A DNA stretch of 64,000 nt. Origin: Calonectria ilicicola. Its lineage: Eukaryota; Ascomycota; Sordariomycetes; Hypocreales; Nectriaceae. The translations under genes were made by a program, and so were the position numbers. The DNA lies in NCBI GenBank assembly GCA_020809705.1, contig CP085832.1:4092001-4156000 (forward strand). Direction: 5' to 3'. Below, piece after piece: positions 1-9,697 of this stretch (its first letter is position 1; the number at the start of each line of letters is the position of its first letter). Under the pieces are notes generated by a model. The model was not told the origin of the DNA. It did not search any database and saw only the letters and a program-made list of their open reading frames with translations.

Positions 1-564
1 GCCCGACAACTGCTGGGCTCGCTCTCGACGGCAATGTCGATCCCATCCGGAGAAGGGTTCGAAACCTTTCACCAGACGAGCGAGGACTCCAACTCAGTTT
101 TGGTGCTCCTTCGTTACCCATACGTACCCCCAGACCAACAATCCAAGACCGTGGGCCACAACAAGCACACCGATATCGGCAGTATCACCGTTCTCTTCAC
201 TGACCAGTGGGGACTACAAGTGATGGCTGCAGACTCTCAACAGTGGGAATTTGTGGCGCCACGCCCTGGCTGCGCCATCATCAACGTTGGTGACACATTG
301 CGCTTCCTCTCCAAAAAGAAGTTGCGATCTTGCCTTCATCGCGTGGTACCCGTGGAAGGACAGACCAGCGATCGCTACACAATTGCATACTTCCTGCGCC
401 CTGATAATGGCGTGTCTTTTACTGACAGCAATGGGTCTACTGTTACCGCCGAAAACTGGCATGATCGCAAGTACGAGGTATTCCGGGCTACACATGAGGA
501 GCAGCGTCAAGATACAATTCTCACCGGGGGATTGGAACCGGTGGCTGTTGGTGGTGGCAATTGA
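1..564 (+). CDS. 2-oxoglutarate/Fe(II) dioxygenase, C-terminal part
   Basis: The window opens inside this gene; frame 1 is open from base 1 to the TGA at 562-564 (187 residues). It reads as the catalytic half of an isopenicillin-N-synthase-like oxygenase. An HTDIGSITVL stretch supplies the H-x-D iron ligands, a CLHRVV stretch the distal histidine, and RYTIAYFLRP the arginine that binds 2-oxoglutarate (R-x-T here, R-x-S in many relatives). Family members hydroxylate or desaturate small molecules in the cytosol, in fungi often in secondary metabolism or hormone-like chemistry. The N-terminal DIOX_N half lies outside the window, so substrate and start cannot be judged. A DHA1 exporter gene follows 435 bp downstream on the same strand. 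The family call is firm; the function is open. Confidence 0.85.
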   Translation, partial: ARQLLGSLSTAMSIPSGEGFETFHQTSEDSNSVLVLLRYPYVPPDQQSKTVGHNKHTDIGSITVLFTDQWGLQVMAADSQQWEFVAPRPGCAIINVGDTLRFLSKKKLRSCLHRVVPVEGQTSDRYTIAYFLRPDNGVSFTDSNGSTVTAENWHDRKYEVFRATHEEQRQDTILTGGLEPVAVGGGN

Positions 565-998
565 TGACATATTTGGAGTCTATGGTATCATAGATGGTAG
601 ATGTATATTATGTAGCAAAGGATCACCAGTCTCACACTTTGGTCAATGAATGCGATTGGTGTTTATGGCAAGTCTGGCTGTACAACCAAAACTTGTTGGT
701 GGTTGGATCCACATCTTAGAGGTGGTCAATTGGTTGCTTTGCGCCATGTCTAATTAGATCGGCCCTTTTTTCTCCCAATCTAAGACTTCAATTCCAGCCA
801 CTTGCGGTGGTTGCGCTAAACGTCAGCATGAGTTGTACAGCGCCACCTCTTGGGTTTGGCAAAAGCAATTTTGTTTATTGTTGCTGCGAGACATGTGGAG
901 ATGAGGGATTACTGAGATCGGGTTTAAAGGTTCGTGTCCTTTTCACTCTTTTGTGCATTCAATCACACGACAAACCTCCACTAGCCATATCTATTACC
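565..998. other. intergenic region between oxygenase and DHA1 transporter
   Basis: This holds the 3' flank of the oxygenase gene and the promoter of the transporter. An open frame runs into the transporter start from about 807 without an upstream ATG that fits better. I see no other gene or repeat. Confidence 0.6.
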
Positions 999-2645
999 AT
1001 GGCAATATCTCGTGTTTCCGATGTCGAGGAAGCGCGCACTCCATTGCTCGCAGCTGATGCGCTGCGAAATGAATATAGGCGAGATGCCGCCGGTGCGATT
1101 GAGTTCAATCCCAAGGGCGATCCGGAGAATCCGCTTGAATTCTCAACGTCGTATAAATGGGGCATCGTAGCTATGCTGGCTTATAGTTCCTTCACAGTGT
1201 ATGTATGATGAACACTAGTTGGAAAAACCCCAAGAATGCGACCCTTGATAGAGCTAATCTCATTATAACTAGTACATTCAACTGCATTTCAATTGCCCCA
1301 GTAGCGAGACAAGTTGTTAATGATCTCGAGGGCGATGATGGAGAAAGGTCATTGACTATCCTCCTGGTAACAATTTGGGAGCTTGGTGAAGCGATTGGGC
1401 CATTCCTAATCGCTCCTCTGTCCGAGATCTTCGGTCGCTATCCAGTCATGAACGCCTGCAACTTGCTATTCACCATGATGACAGCTTGCGTAGCTCTCGC
1501 GCAGAATACGAAGCTGCTCATCACCCTACGCGCACTGACCGGTTTGATTATAGCATCCAACGTGTTGAACCCGGCCATCGTTGGTGATTTGTTCGTACCA
1601 GACGAGCGAGGCAAAGCTCTGAGTCTCGTCATGTTCGCTACTGTTGTTGGCGGCGCAGTGGGACCAGCTTTCGGTGGCATCGTCACTGACCGTCTGGGCT
1701 GGCGGGCCGTGCCCTGGATGGGCGTTATCCTTACGGGGGTCGGCCAGCTCATGTACTTGTTCTATTTCCGGGAGACTTACAAGATTTCGATCCTCCGGAG
1801 TCGGATTGCTAGGTTCGAAAAGAAGACCAGAAAGTCATTCGCTACTAGCGCTTTGACAAAAAATATGGGACTCGAGAAGGACTCGCTAAATTTACGAACC
1901 TCCATAATTCGGCCCGCTGCAGTGTTCTGCAGCTCCGGTGTCCTGGCGACTCTGTCCTTGTTTGGTTCTAGCATATTTGCTTACCTTTATGTCGTCGCTG
2001 TCACACTTCCAAACATACTGGAAGATATATATGGCCTATCACCAAGCGCAGTAGGCTCAGCCTTTTTAGTCAATCGTAAGATTTCTACTGCCACCTCTTT
2101 TTCTCGCTATTCGAATGCCTCTGCTGACACCATTTCCAGCCATCGGTTCCTTTACCAGTGTTGTAATAACTAATATGTTCTTGGACAAAATTTATATCAA
2201 ATGCCGCCAGGCCAACAATGGGATCGGCCTGCCAGAATTTCGTCTTCCGATAACAATTATCGGTGCCTTCATGTTGCCCCCCGGCGTGGTCTTGTATGGT
2301 TGGTGCGCCGCATATAAACTACCCTTGGCACTGTTTCTCTTTTCTGTCATATGGATCCGCTTGTCCTTGATGCTCGCTACCGTGCCTTTAATGGCATATG
2401 TGGTAGATGCCTTTAATATCTACGCAGCATCGGCTTTGACTGGCGTTATAGTGACTAGGTGCTTAGTGGGTGTGCTTTTGCCACTTGCAACAACTGCGAT
2501 TATAGATCATCTTGGCTACGGCTGGGGGTTTACCATGTTTGGCGCTGTCAGTTTGGCGCTGGCCATTATCCCTGTCCTGGTTATACGATATGGGTCATAT
2601 TGGAGACAGCGATCCAAATACACCAGATCCAAGCTAGAGTCATGA
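999..2645 (+). CDS. MFS transporter, DHA1 (drug/polyamine:H+ antiporter) type
   Basis: Three exons by my reading: 999-1198, 1273-2075 and 2140-2645, giving 502 residues. Intron 1 has GTATGT and a CTAAT branch; intron 2 starts GTAAGA and ends CCAG. The protein has a hydrophilic N-terminus with GDPENPLEFS, the usual lead-in of fungal DHA1 proteins, then about 12 membrane segments. PLSEIFGRYPV is the loop motif after TM2, and VGGAVGPAFGG is the antiporter-type motif in TM5. Such proteins sit in the plasma or vacuolar membrane and export drugs, polyamines or metabolites by proton antiport. Co-orientation with the oxygenase upstream could mean export of its product, but that is inference. No defect is seen. 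Confidence 0.9.
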
Positions 2646-3626
2646 ACGAATTATGGTATGGTCATATGGACACAAGATAGTGTGGCAATTAGTTTTACAA
2701 CTAATATGTGCCAATTGAACCATCGACTGATACACATTACAGGCGTTTTAATTACTGCCTGATGTTGATAATATATATTACGAGTAATTACTTTATGTAG
2801 CTTAATAATTATCTTTAATACAGATTTTATTATTAGTACAAATCAACTTCCAGACCAAAATATCCCGGTCATGGTAAGTGGGGAGTTCCACGGATTAGAT
2901 GTGTCATGAAGTAAGGCTTCGTTGACCCCACTATACCAAAGTCCTCAAACTTATTCATCGAAAAGTTTTCCAATGGGAAAAAAAATCATATTCTGCCAGG
3001 TTCGTTTTCATGAAACAGGAGAAGTGTGCTTCAATTTCTTTTTTTTCATGGGCAGGGCTATGGCCATAATTTAGGCTTCAAATGGACTAAGGCGAATGCA
3101 TATTTCCAAAAGTCCATCCTATCCCAATTACAAAATCCACATCACGATTTTTCACGATAAGAAAGACGGGAAAATTGTTAAGGTTAATTGACCGGCTTCC
3201 GAAGCAGAAGAGGAGACGGGATTTTAGCTCCGTCGAACCAGGGCCACGGAGACACGTCGGAAGAAGGAAGTTGGGGGCGCGACCGTAGACATGCATAATT
3301 CAAAAGGCCTGCCAAGACATGATCCTAACCATTCCATTGCCTCTTTGAGAAGGAGAAATCAACTATCTTATCACAACCGAGCTGCGCCGCCCACTTTAGA
3401 TACGACCAGATCAATACCACCTACCCAAAAACAACTACACCCGTAAAAATGAAGCCACTAAGTCGGAGATCAACACGAGGCTCACTCAAAAATACCTAAG
3501 GTCTGTTGTTAGTATAAGTTGAAGAGTTCCCAACATGCGATGCAAAAGGGATCTTTTTTTCTTTACTCGTGCCTGAATTCTCTATCCGGCTCAAGTGATC
3601 TTTTTTGTTTGGTCTGCAAAATCATC
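2646..3626. other. intergenic region, about 1 kb
   Basis: AT-rich 3' flank of the transporter followed by the promoter of the M28 peptidase gene. Several poly-A and poly-T runs occur. Short open frames here show no family features. I found no repeat or RNA gene. Confidence 0.55.
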
Positions 3627-5044
3627 ATGGTCAAAGCCGCAACTTTTGGTGCCGCCCTCTTCTCGGGTGTCGGCTTGGTACTTGGTGGAGTTATTGAGTC
3701 CAACCATGACGCTTTGGTGTCTCGCGGGAGTGTTAGAAATGTCCGCCGGGAAGATCTGCGTCTTGTAAAGACCAGCGAGGAGGACCCGGGTACTTGGATG
3801 ACGGAGGAGGAAAAGTTTGACAAGTTAATCTCCAAGAAGATTGGCTTTGTCGATATCACTGATACCCAGGTACGGCATTATATGCCTTATCCTCACAATG
3901 CATCTAACTAATATCAACTATAGGAGCTAGAAAGCCTTGCTCAGAGCAAGACTACTAGGGATACAGTTTCGATTCAGGCGATCCCATCGGGGCCATCTCA
4001 TACCGCTGAGGCGAACCCTTTGATTTCCCAAGCCAGCATCTCCAATCTGAGAACCTGGGCAAATGAAATGGCGGACTTCTACAATCGCTATTACCGTGGA
4101 TCCTACGCCGCCACCAGTGCTACATGGATGTACAACAAGGTCGTCTCAGTTGCCTCGGCCAACTCGAAGATCCAGGTTTCTCGTTATACCCACAGCTACA
4201 ATCAACCTAGTGTGATCGCCAAGCTCCCAGGAACTTCCAGCAGCGTTGTCATCGTCAGTGCTCACTACGACAGCGTTGGCAGCACTACCAGCGGACGCGC
4301 TCCCGGAGCTGATGATAATGCTTCCGTAAGTAGCATCCGGCCCATGCTTATGTTGCAAGACATTTTGGTCCTAAATTCGAATACCTGATAGTCGACTAAC
4401 ATAATTGCTAGGGAGTTGTTGTGGTCCTAGAAGCACTCCGCATTCTAGCCAACGCAGGCTACGCGCCCAAAAACACACTAGAATTTCACTTTTACAGCGG
4501 TGAAGAGGGTGGTCTCCTTGGCAGCCGTGATATCATGCAGTCCTATAAAACCTCTGGTGTCAACGTGTTGGCCATGATGAACCAAGACATGACTGGCTAT
4601 TCGCCAAACAATGTGATTGCCGTCTACACTGACTATGTCGACTCGGCATTGACAAACTTTGCGATGAAACTTGTGCCTGTTTACACCGATCTCGAACTCT
4701 CCACAGATACATGCGGTTATGGCTGCAGTGACCAGTAAGTACTCTCTCAGACGTGTTTCTGTTTCGTTTTGTTCTTAATGGACGGACAACTAATCATCTA
4801 AATTTGCAGCTCATCTGCCAACTCGGCTGGCTTCCCCGCTGCCTATGTCTGCGATGAAAACATGGCCGACTCAAGCCCATACATTCACTCAGCCCAGGAC
4901 ACCATTGCCACTCTGAGCTTTGAGCATATCCTTCAGCATGTCAAGGTACGAAATCTAAAGAAATTGTTCAACACTATAAATTCAATCCTAACACTTGTCC
5001 TTTAGTTCACCGTCGGCTTCTTGGTGGAAGGAGCATACTTCTAA
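3627..5044 (+). CDS. secreted M28 family zinc aminopeptidase
   Basis: Five exons: 3627-3869, 3924-4325, 4412-4734, 4810-4945 and 5006-5044; all joins keep frame, giving 380 residues. The start at 3627 is chosen because it begins a signal peptide (MVKAATFGAALFSGVGLVL) followed by a propeptide-like stretch. All five di-zinc ligands of the family can be placed: H195 in SAHYDSVG, D211 in GADDNAS, the E246-E247 pair in YSGEEGG, D274 in NQDMTGY and H349 in YIHSAQD. A Cys pair in DTCGYGC matches the disulfide of Aeromonas-type leucine aminopeptidases. It should cleave N-terminal residues, often Leu, from extracellular peptides. Length and motifs fit a complete, active enzyme. Confidence 0.93.
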
Positions 5045-5999
5045 ATATGATTGCTCATTTTCTGTCGCAGGAGGAGTAGCGATTAAAATTTGGCATAGTC
5101 AGTTTGTATCAATAGCAGGAAGAGCTCTTTCTAGGAATACCAGATTACTTTGCATCCTACACCACTTATTGTTGCCTGTATCATAGTGACGAGTTCACCC
5201 GCCCTGCCTGTCACATCGAAGCGCAGACGACAATTCAAAATCCGCTTCTAAAGGTTTCATTCAAGTATCCAAAGCGGGTACCGCTAACTTTAGCAAGAAT
5301 TAATAATTTCCACTTTGTTGTCTAATTTAGAGACTTGCTAGTCTGATGTTCAATAGCTGAAGATGTTTCGGCGGCCTATATCGTCATTAACTAGAAAACT
5401 CACCGCCCAAGTGTCACTGAGTAGCCCTTAACTAGATTTCGTTACACCATTAGCATCAATGACAATGACATCAAGAATTATTGAGCGTCTCAATAATATA
5501 ACATGGGCATGGTACTGCTAATGAGTCGAGAGAAACTCGGTTAGCTGTATGCCCTTGTATCCGGCAAGGTCGGAGGCATTAACTATGGTTTCTGGCGTTT
5601 CGAGTTTTGTATAGTCAAACCGAATACCCCGCAATGTTTGAACAGAGGGAAAATTGGCCTCGGCAATCCAAATTTCCTAGAGTAGCCACCTGCATAGCGA
5701 TCCAGAGTCGGCAGAGGCCTCGTCCGTGGCGGAGACTCCGCTCTCTCCAAGTCTTTTACAAAGCCGAAAATCCCGAATTTCCCGGACCCACCTACCATAT
5801 GGATGAGAAAAACAATCAAGTACTCCCTGATTTTATGGCATTTTAAATGCCTTCTCGCCATGCTAATATCTTCAAGGATTATAGGAAAATTTTCTTTGAC
5901 CTCTTAATCAATTCAAAAGAATCCTAATTATTTTTGTAGAAGTCGACGTCCAAGCGCGAACTCTTGCTCAATCTCCAACTCAAAAGCCTCGAGATTAAA
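5045..5999. other. intergenic region with lyase promoter
   Basis: This contains the 3' flank of the peptidase gene and the upstream region of the lyase gene. Overlapping open frames at 5583-5861 on both strands lack recognisable features. The notable content is the repeated CCG element at 5764-5784, listed separately. A further CGG-N6-CGG in the opposite orientation lies at 5562-5573. Confidence 0.6.
5764..5784 (+). promoter_or_regulatory. CCG-N6-CCG-N6-CCG element upstream of lyase
   Basis: Three CCG triplets at 5764-5766, 5773-5775 and 5782-5784 are separated by spacers AAAATC and AATTTC. The site ends 215 bp before the lyase ATG. The same architecture, in the same orientation relative to the gene, lies upstream of the ACS transporter and of the Zn2Cys6 regulator. 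Direct CGG repeats with 6-bp spacing are a known Zn2Cys6 site type (yeast Hap1). That the regulator encoded at 9698-12415 binds here is inference. Confidence 0.6.
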
Positions 6000-7010
6000 A
6001 TGACTGCAACATCGAATCCCTCCAACGGAAATGGTACTTCTCATTACCCTTATCCTCTAGAAAGAGGAACGGTCCGAAATGAAGCCGCTACTCGGTTGCG
6101 AAAAATGATGCTCGAGGCACACTTGGACCCTACTACCATTGTTCAACATCCTATTGCCTGGGATGGCTTGACCGCTCGGCTTGTTGAACAAGCTGGGTTC
6201 CCAATGGTGTTTCTAGGAGGCTATGCCGTCAGCGCGTCACATGGTTTGGCTGATGCAGGTTACCTCGGATTTGCAGAAATGGTTCACCGAACACTTGAAG
6301 TGTGTCGAGTTGTGGATGTTCCAGTTATGGTTGATGGGGATACAGGTTATGGAAACGAAGTGAACACTAGGCGTACTGTTCAAGGGTATGCCAAAGCTGG
6401 TGCTGCGGGTATCATGATTGAGGACCAGGTCAGCCCTAAACGTAAGAATCACAATCAATCGCCCGCATCCTGGTTTAAGTACTAACACTAATTTGTAGGT
6501 TGTGGGCACACCAAGGATAAGAAAGTCGTGTCTTTCGATGATGCCGTATCCAGGATCCGCGCTGCCATTGCAGCTCGTAACGAAGGCACCGACATATTCA
6601 TCCTTGCTCGAACAGATGCCCACATCATATCATATGATGAAGCTATTAGACGGGCTAAAGCTTTCTTTGATGAAGGAGCTGATGCTGTCGTCATCGAGGC
6701 CATAACATCTGTCGAAGAAATGAAACAGTCCCGAAGAGATCTTGGACCTCATGTTCCCATTTTCATCAACGTAATCGAGGGTGGCAAAACCCCCGCATTG
6801 TCGTACAATGAACTAGCAGAGCTTGGCTACTGCAGTGTGGCTTATCCACTGACACTCCTTGCTGCAGGCATTAAGGCGATGAAGGGTTCTTTATCAGCTT
6901 TACTAAAGAAGGATCAATCCCCACAGACAATCATGGAATTTGGCGATGTGTGCACTACAGTAGGATTTCAGGAGTATTGGGATCTAAGTGCGAAATATGT
7001 TCAAAATTGA
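6000..7010 (+). CDS. isocitrate lyase/PEP mutase superfamily lyase
   Basis: Two exons, 6000-6441 and 6499-7010, joined inside the active-site loop; 317 residues. The splice restores SPKRCGHTKDKK, whose K-R-C-G-H is the catalytic loop of methylisocitrate-lyase, dimethylmalate-lyase and oxaloacetate-hydrolase type enzymes. True PEP mutases lack this Cys, so C-C (or C-C hydrolytic) cleavage of a 2-substituted malate/oxaloacetate-like acid is expected. VDGDTGYGN supplies the Mg-binding Asp residues, and FILARTDA and the EGGKTP segment fit the TIM barrel. No mitochondrial targeting peptide is evident, so the enzyme is probably cytosolic. An ACS carboxylate transporter follows 850 bp downstream on the same strand, and the promoter shares a CCG repeat element with that gene and with the regulator. 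The exact substrate cannot be read from sequence. Confidence 0.9.
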
Positions 7011-7482
7011 AGAACTCCCATCAGATTCAATTTTGACTTTGGATCAAAGTCTAAACCAAAGGATGGCCATGAAAACAAATTGCATCAAGATTATTCTAGC
7101 TTATTTATGAATATTAACTACACTTGATAACTTTTCATTCCATAAACAGTAATTACCTACCTAGCTATTGCATAAGTTCCATTTATATCATATTTCGAGG
7201 ATCAATATCTTTTGAAAAGCTGCGAGCTGAAAAGAGTGGAATGAAAATCGTGTAGTCAAGGTACGGTGGCGTTTATTATGAGTGCAATGAGTGGCCAAGA
7301 CATCAAGTAAGAATGTATCCCACTGAGAGGCTCTGGAAGCTTTATCGGTCCCTCTTTTGTTTATTTTAGTCTTCTTTTTGACCAGTAATTTGTTTGAAGC
7401 TATCCAAATCCATTGGCCAACATGATGCGGTATTAGCACAATCAAAAGCGACCAATGGGATCAGAGGTATGTGTCACCTCGC

Positions 7483-7534
7483 CCGAAAATTCCGATGATG
7501 CTTGATCAGCTGCCCGAATTTGCCGAAAATTCCA
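7483..7534 (+). promoter_or_regulatory. clustered CCG-N6-CCG elements upstream of ACS transporter
   Basis: CCG-AAAATT-CCG lies at 7483-7494. A triple unit lies at 7514-7534, with CCG at 7514-7516, spacer AATTTG, CCG at 7523-7525, spacer AAAATT, and CCA at 7532-7534. These are about 325-375 bp before the transporter ATG. Spacing, A/T-rich spacers and orientation match the elements before the lyase and the regulator. Confidence 0.6.
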
Positions 7535-7766
7535 CCGTCCCATGAGCACCCTATTGCGGAAAGGCCTACAGACAGCTGGCGCTAACATGCATCCTCAACA
7601 GACTTCCCCGGAGCTACTACCCCAGGCGAATCTCTGGGGTACAGATGCTTACAGGGTTAAGAGACAAGGATGTTAGTGCTATGGTCGATCTTGCAACCCC
7701 GGAATCTATGACCCGAATTGATGGTGTAGTGTTGGCTTTTCTCGCTTGTTAAGCGACTGCTACAAG

Positions 7767-7775
7767 TATAAAATA
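7767..7775 (+). promoter_or_regulatory. TATA box of ACS transporter
   Basis: TATAAAATA lies 85-93 bp before the ATG at 7860 in an otherwise mixed-composition promoter. This is a good match to the TATA consensus at a usual distance for a regulated fungal gene. Confidence 0.5.
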
Positions 7776-7859
7776 CCCCTATATGAAACACTTCCGTCCA
7801 CAAGACTCATAACAAGAAACTGGACTACTTCATTCTAACACCAATCATCACATTCAGCG

Positions 7860-9604
7860 ATGGCTGAACTCGAACTGGAAAACAAAGTGGTAGTCCATCA
7901 TGTCGAAACAGACGACATGGACAAGCGACACGACCTCGCCGCCGTTACGGTGTCTACCAAAATGGAATCCATCATAAGGAAGAAGGTATTCTACTATTTG
8001 CCCCAAAGTCCATCATATGGGTGTCATATCTGATTCTTGGGGAACTTCTAGTTTGATCGGCACATGCTCCCTTTAGTATGTGCGATTTACGTTTTGTCTT
8101 ATATCGACCGTGGAAATATTGGCAACGCCAAAACGGCTGGAGCTCAAGACGATCTCAATCTTAGCGATTCTCAGGTCTGCATAGTCCTATTTCGAATTTT
8201 CCATTTAATAATTCTCTAATTAATATTTGGCAGTGGGCCTGGGTATTAAATTCGTTCTACATCTGTTATACGCTATTTGAATGGACCACCTTGCTTTGGA
8301 AATTACTCCCGGCACACTTATATATTGCTTCCCTCTGTGTTCTGTATGTTTGACAAATTATCTGGGTATTCTTAGAGACTAACACGAGCTAGATGGGGCA
8401 CTGTGGCTACTAGTACTGGTGCAGTGAACGGGATGGCAAGTTTGTGTGTATGCCGAGCGCTCCTCGGTATACTCGAAGCTGCATTTGGTGCCGGAGCTCC
8501 ATACTATCTTTCTCTGTTCTACCAAAGACGTGAATTGGGGCTCCGCGTCGCCATTTTAGTCGGAATGTCCCCATTGGCGAACTGCTTTGCGTCATCATTA
8601 GCATACGGAATATCCAGGATTCAGGGTTCAATCGAGCCTTGGAGACTGATTCTCATTATCGGTAGGTGGTTATCATCTTAATAATAATGGTTAGTGGCTA
8701 ATTAGATCTATTGTCAGAGGGCATTCCCACGATTCTCATCGCTCCGATTGTCTTCTTCTTTCTGCCTGATACTCCTCAAACAGCCAAGTTCCTGACCAGC
8801 GAAGAGAAAACAGCGTCCGTTGCTCGCTTAGGTACCAGGGATGTGACTGGCAAAACTAAGCTAAACTGGAAACAAGTAACAGCCGGTCTGGGTGACTATC
8901 AGTCATATGTACATGCCACCATTCACTTCTGCTGCAATTACTCTTTTGCGGGCCTGGCCAACTTTCTCCCCACAATCGTTCAACATCTCGGTTACAGTAG
9001 CATCGATGCGCAAGGCCTAACGGCTCCGCCTTACGCAGCATCATTTTGTCTGTGTATTGCCGCTGCTTTCCTTTCTGATCGATTTGGCCATCGAGGTTTC
9101 GCGCTCGCTGGCCTGTCAGCAATGGCAGGAATTGGATATTTGCTTCTGGCAATTATACAAGACGGCGAGAAAAGCAATATCCGATATCTCGGAGTGTGGC
9201 TTGCGGTGATGGGTAGCTTTCCTTGTATCACACTCAACATTACATGGCTACTCAATAACCAAGCTGGGGAGACGAAGAGCGGGGTCAGCCTTGCCATTCT
9301 CGCTATCCTTGGTCAGTGTAGCTCTTTCATGAGCAGCACCTTATACCCAAAGACAGACGCGTGAGTAGTATGACTCCTTATCATAAAACCGTTACTAACA
9401 TCTACTAGCCCATACTTCGTGAAGGGTTGTGCAACTGGGTGTGCTGTGACATTCTTGATAACAGCTCTCTCTCTTGGACATCGGTTTAAACTATTGCATG
9501 AAAACTCAAAGAAGGACCGAGAATATGGCCCCGTCGAGGATCACGAGCAACTCGATGTCACTAAGCTGGGTGATAAACACCCAAAGTTCAGATACCTGAC
9601 GTGA
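7860..9604 (+). CDS. MFS transporter, ACS (anion:cation symporter) family, Dal5-like
   Basis: Six exons by my reading: 7860-7985, 8052-8174, 8234-8343, 8393-8661, 8718-9360 and 9409-9604; each join keeps frame. The first transmembrane region carries LSYIDRGNIGNAKTAG, the hallmark of fungal ACS permeases (allantoate, nicotinate, tartrate, pantothenate carriers). CRALLGILEAAFGAGAPYYL and FFLPDTPQTAKFL are the family's TM4 and central-loop signatures. The acidic C-terminal tail is cytosolic. It should import an organic anion with protons at the plasma membrane. It lies between the lyase and the convergent Zn2Cys6 regulator and shares their CCG elements, so it may import the lyase substrate (inference). 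The N-terminal two exons are short, but the KKFDRHMLPL join is typical. Confidence 0.92.
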
Positions 9605-9697
9605 AACTCTGTTCTTCTGCATCTGCCAAAGAGCTGTAAGGAACCTCTGATTTTGCGCGAGATGTAGGAAGGGATATTGGACATATAACATGTTTTG

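Larger units (their letters stand above)
7011..7859. other. intergenic region with ACS transporter promoter
   Basis: This holds the lyase 3' flank and the transporter promoter with three CCG-N6-CC(G/A) units and a TATA box, listed separately. The open frame at 7188-7445 on the minus strand shows no family features. Confidence 0.6.

Noticed and set aside
5583..5861. Opposing ORFs in the lyase upstream region
   Set aside because: They overlap on both strands without features and lie over the CCG regulatory element.
1..9604. Secondary-metabolite cluster, suggested by oxygenase, exporter, regulator and lyase genes
   Set aside because: No polyketide synthase, non-ribosomal synthetase, terpene cyclase or other backbone enzyme is in the window. 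A catabolic module fits the lyase, permease and regulator better.
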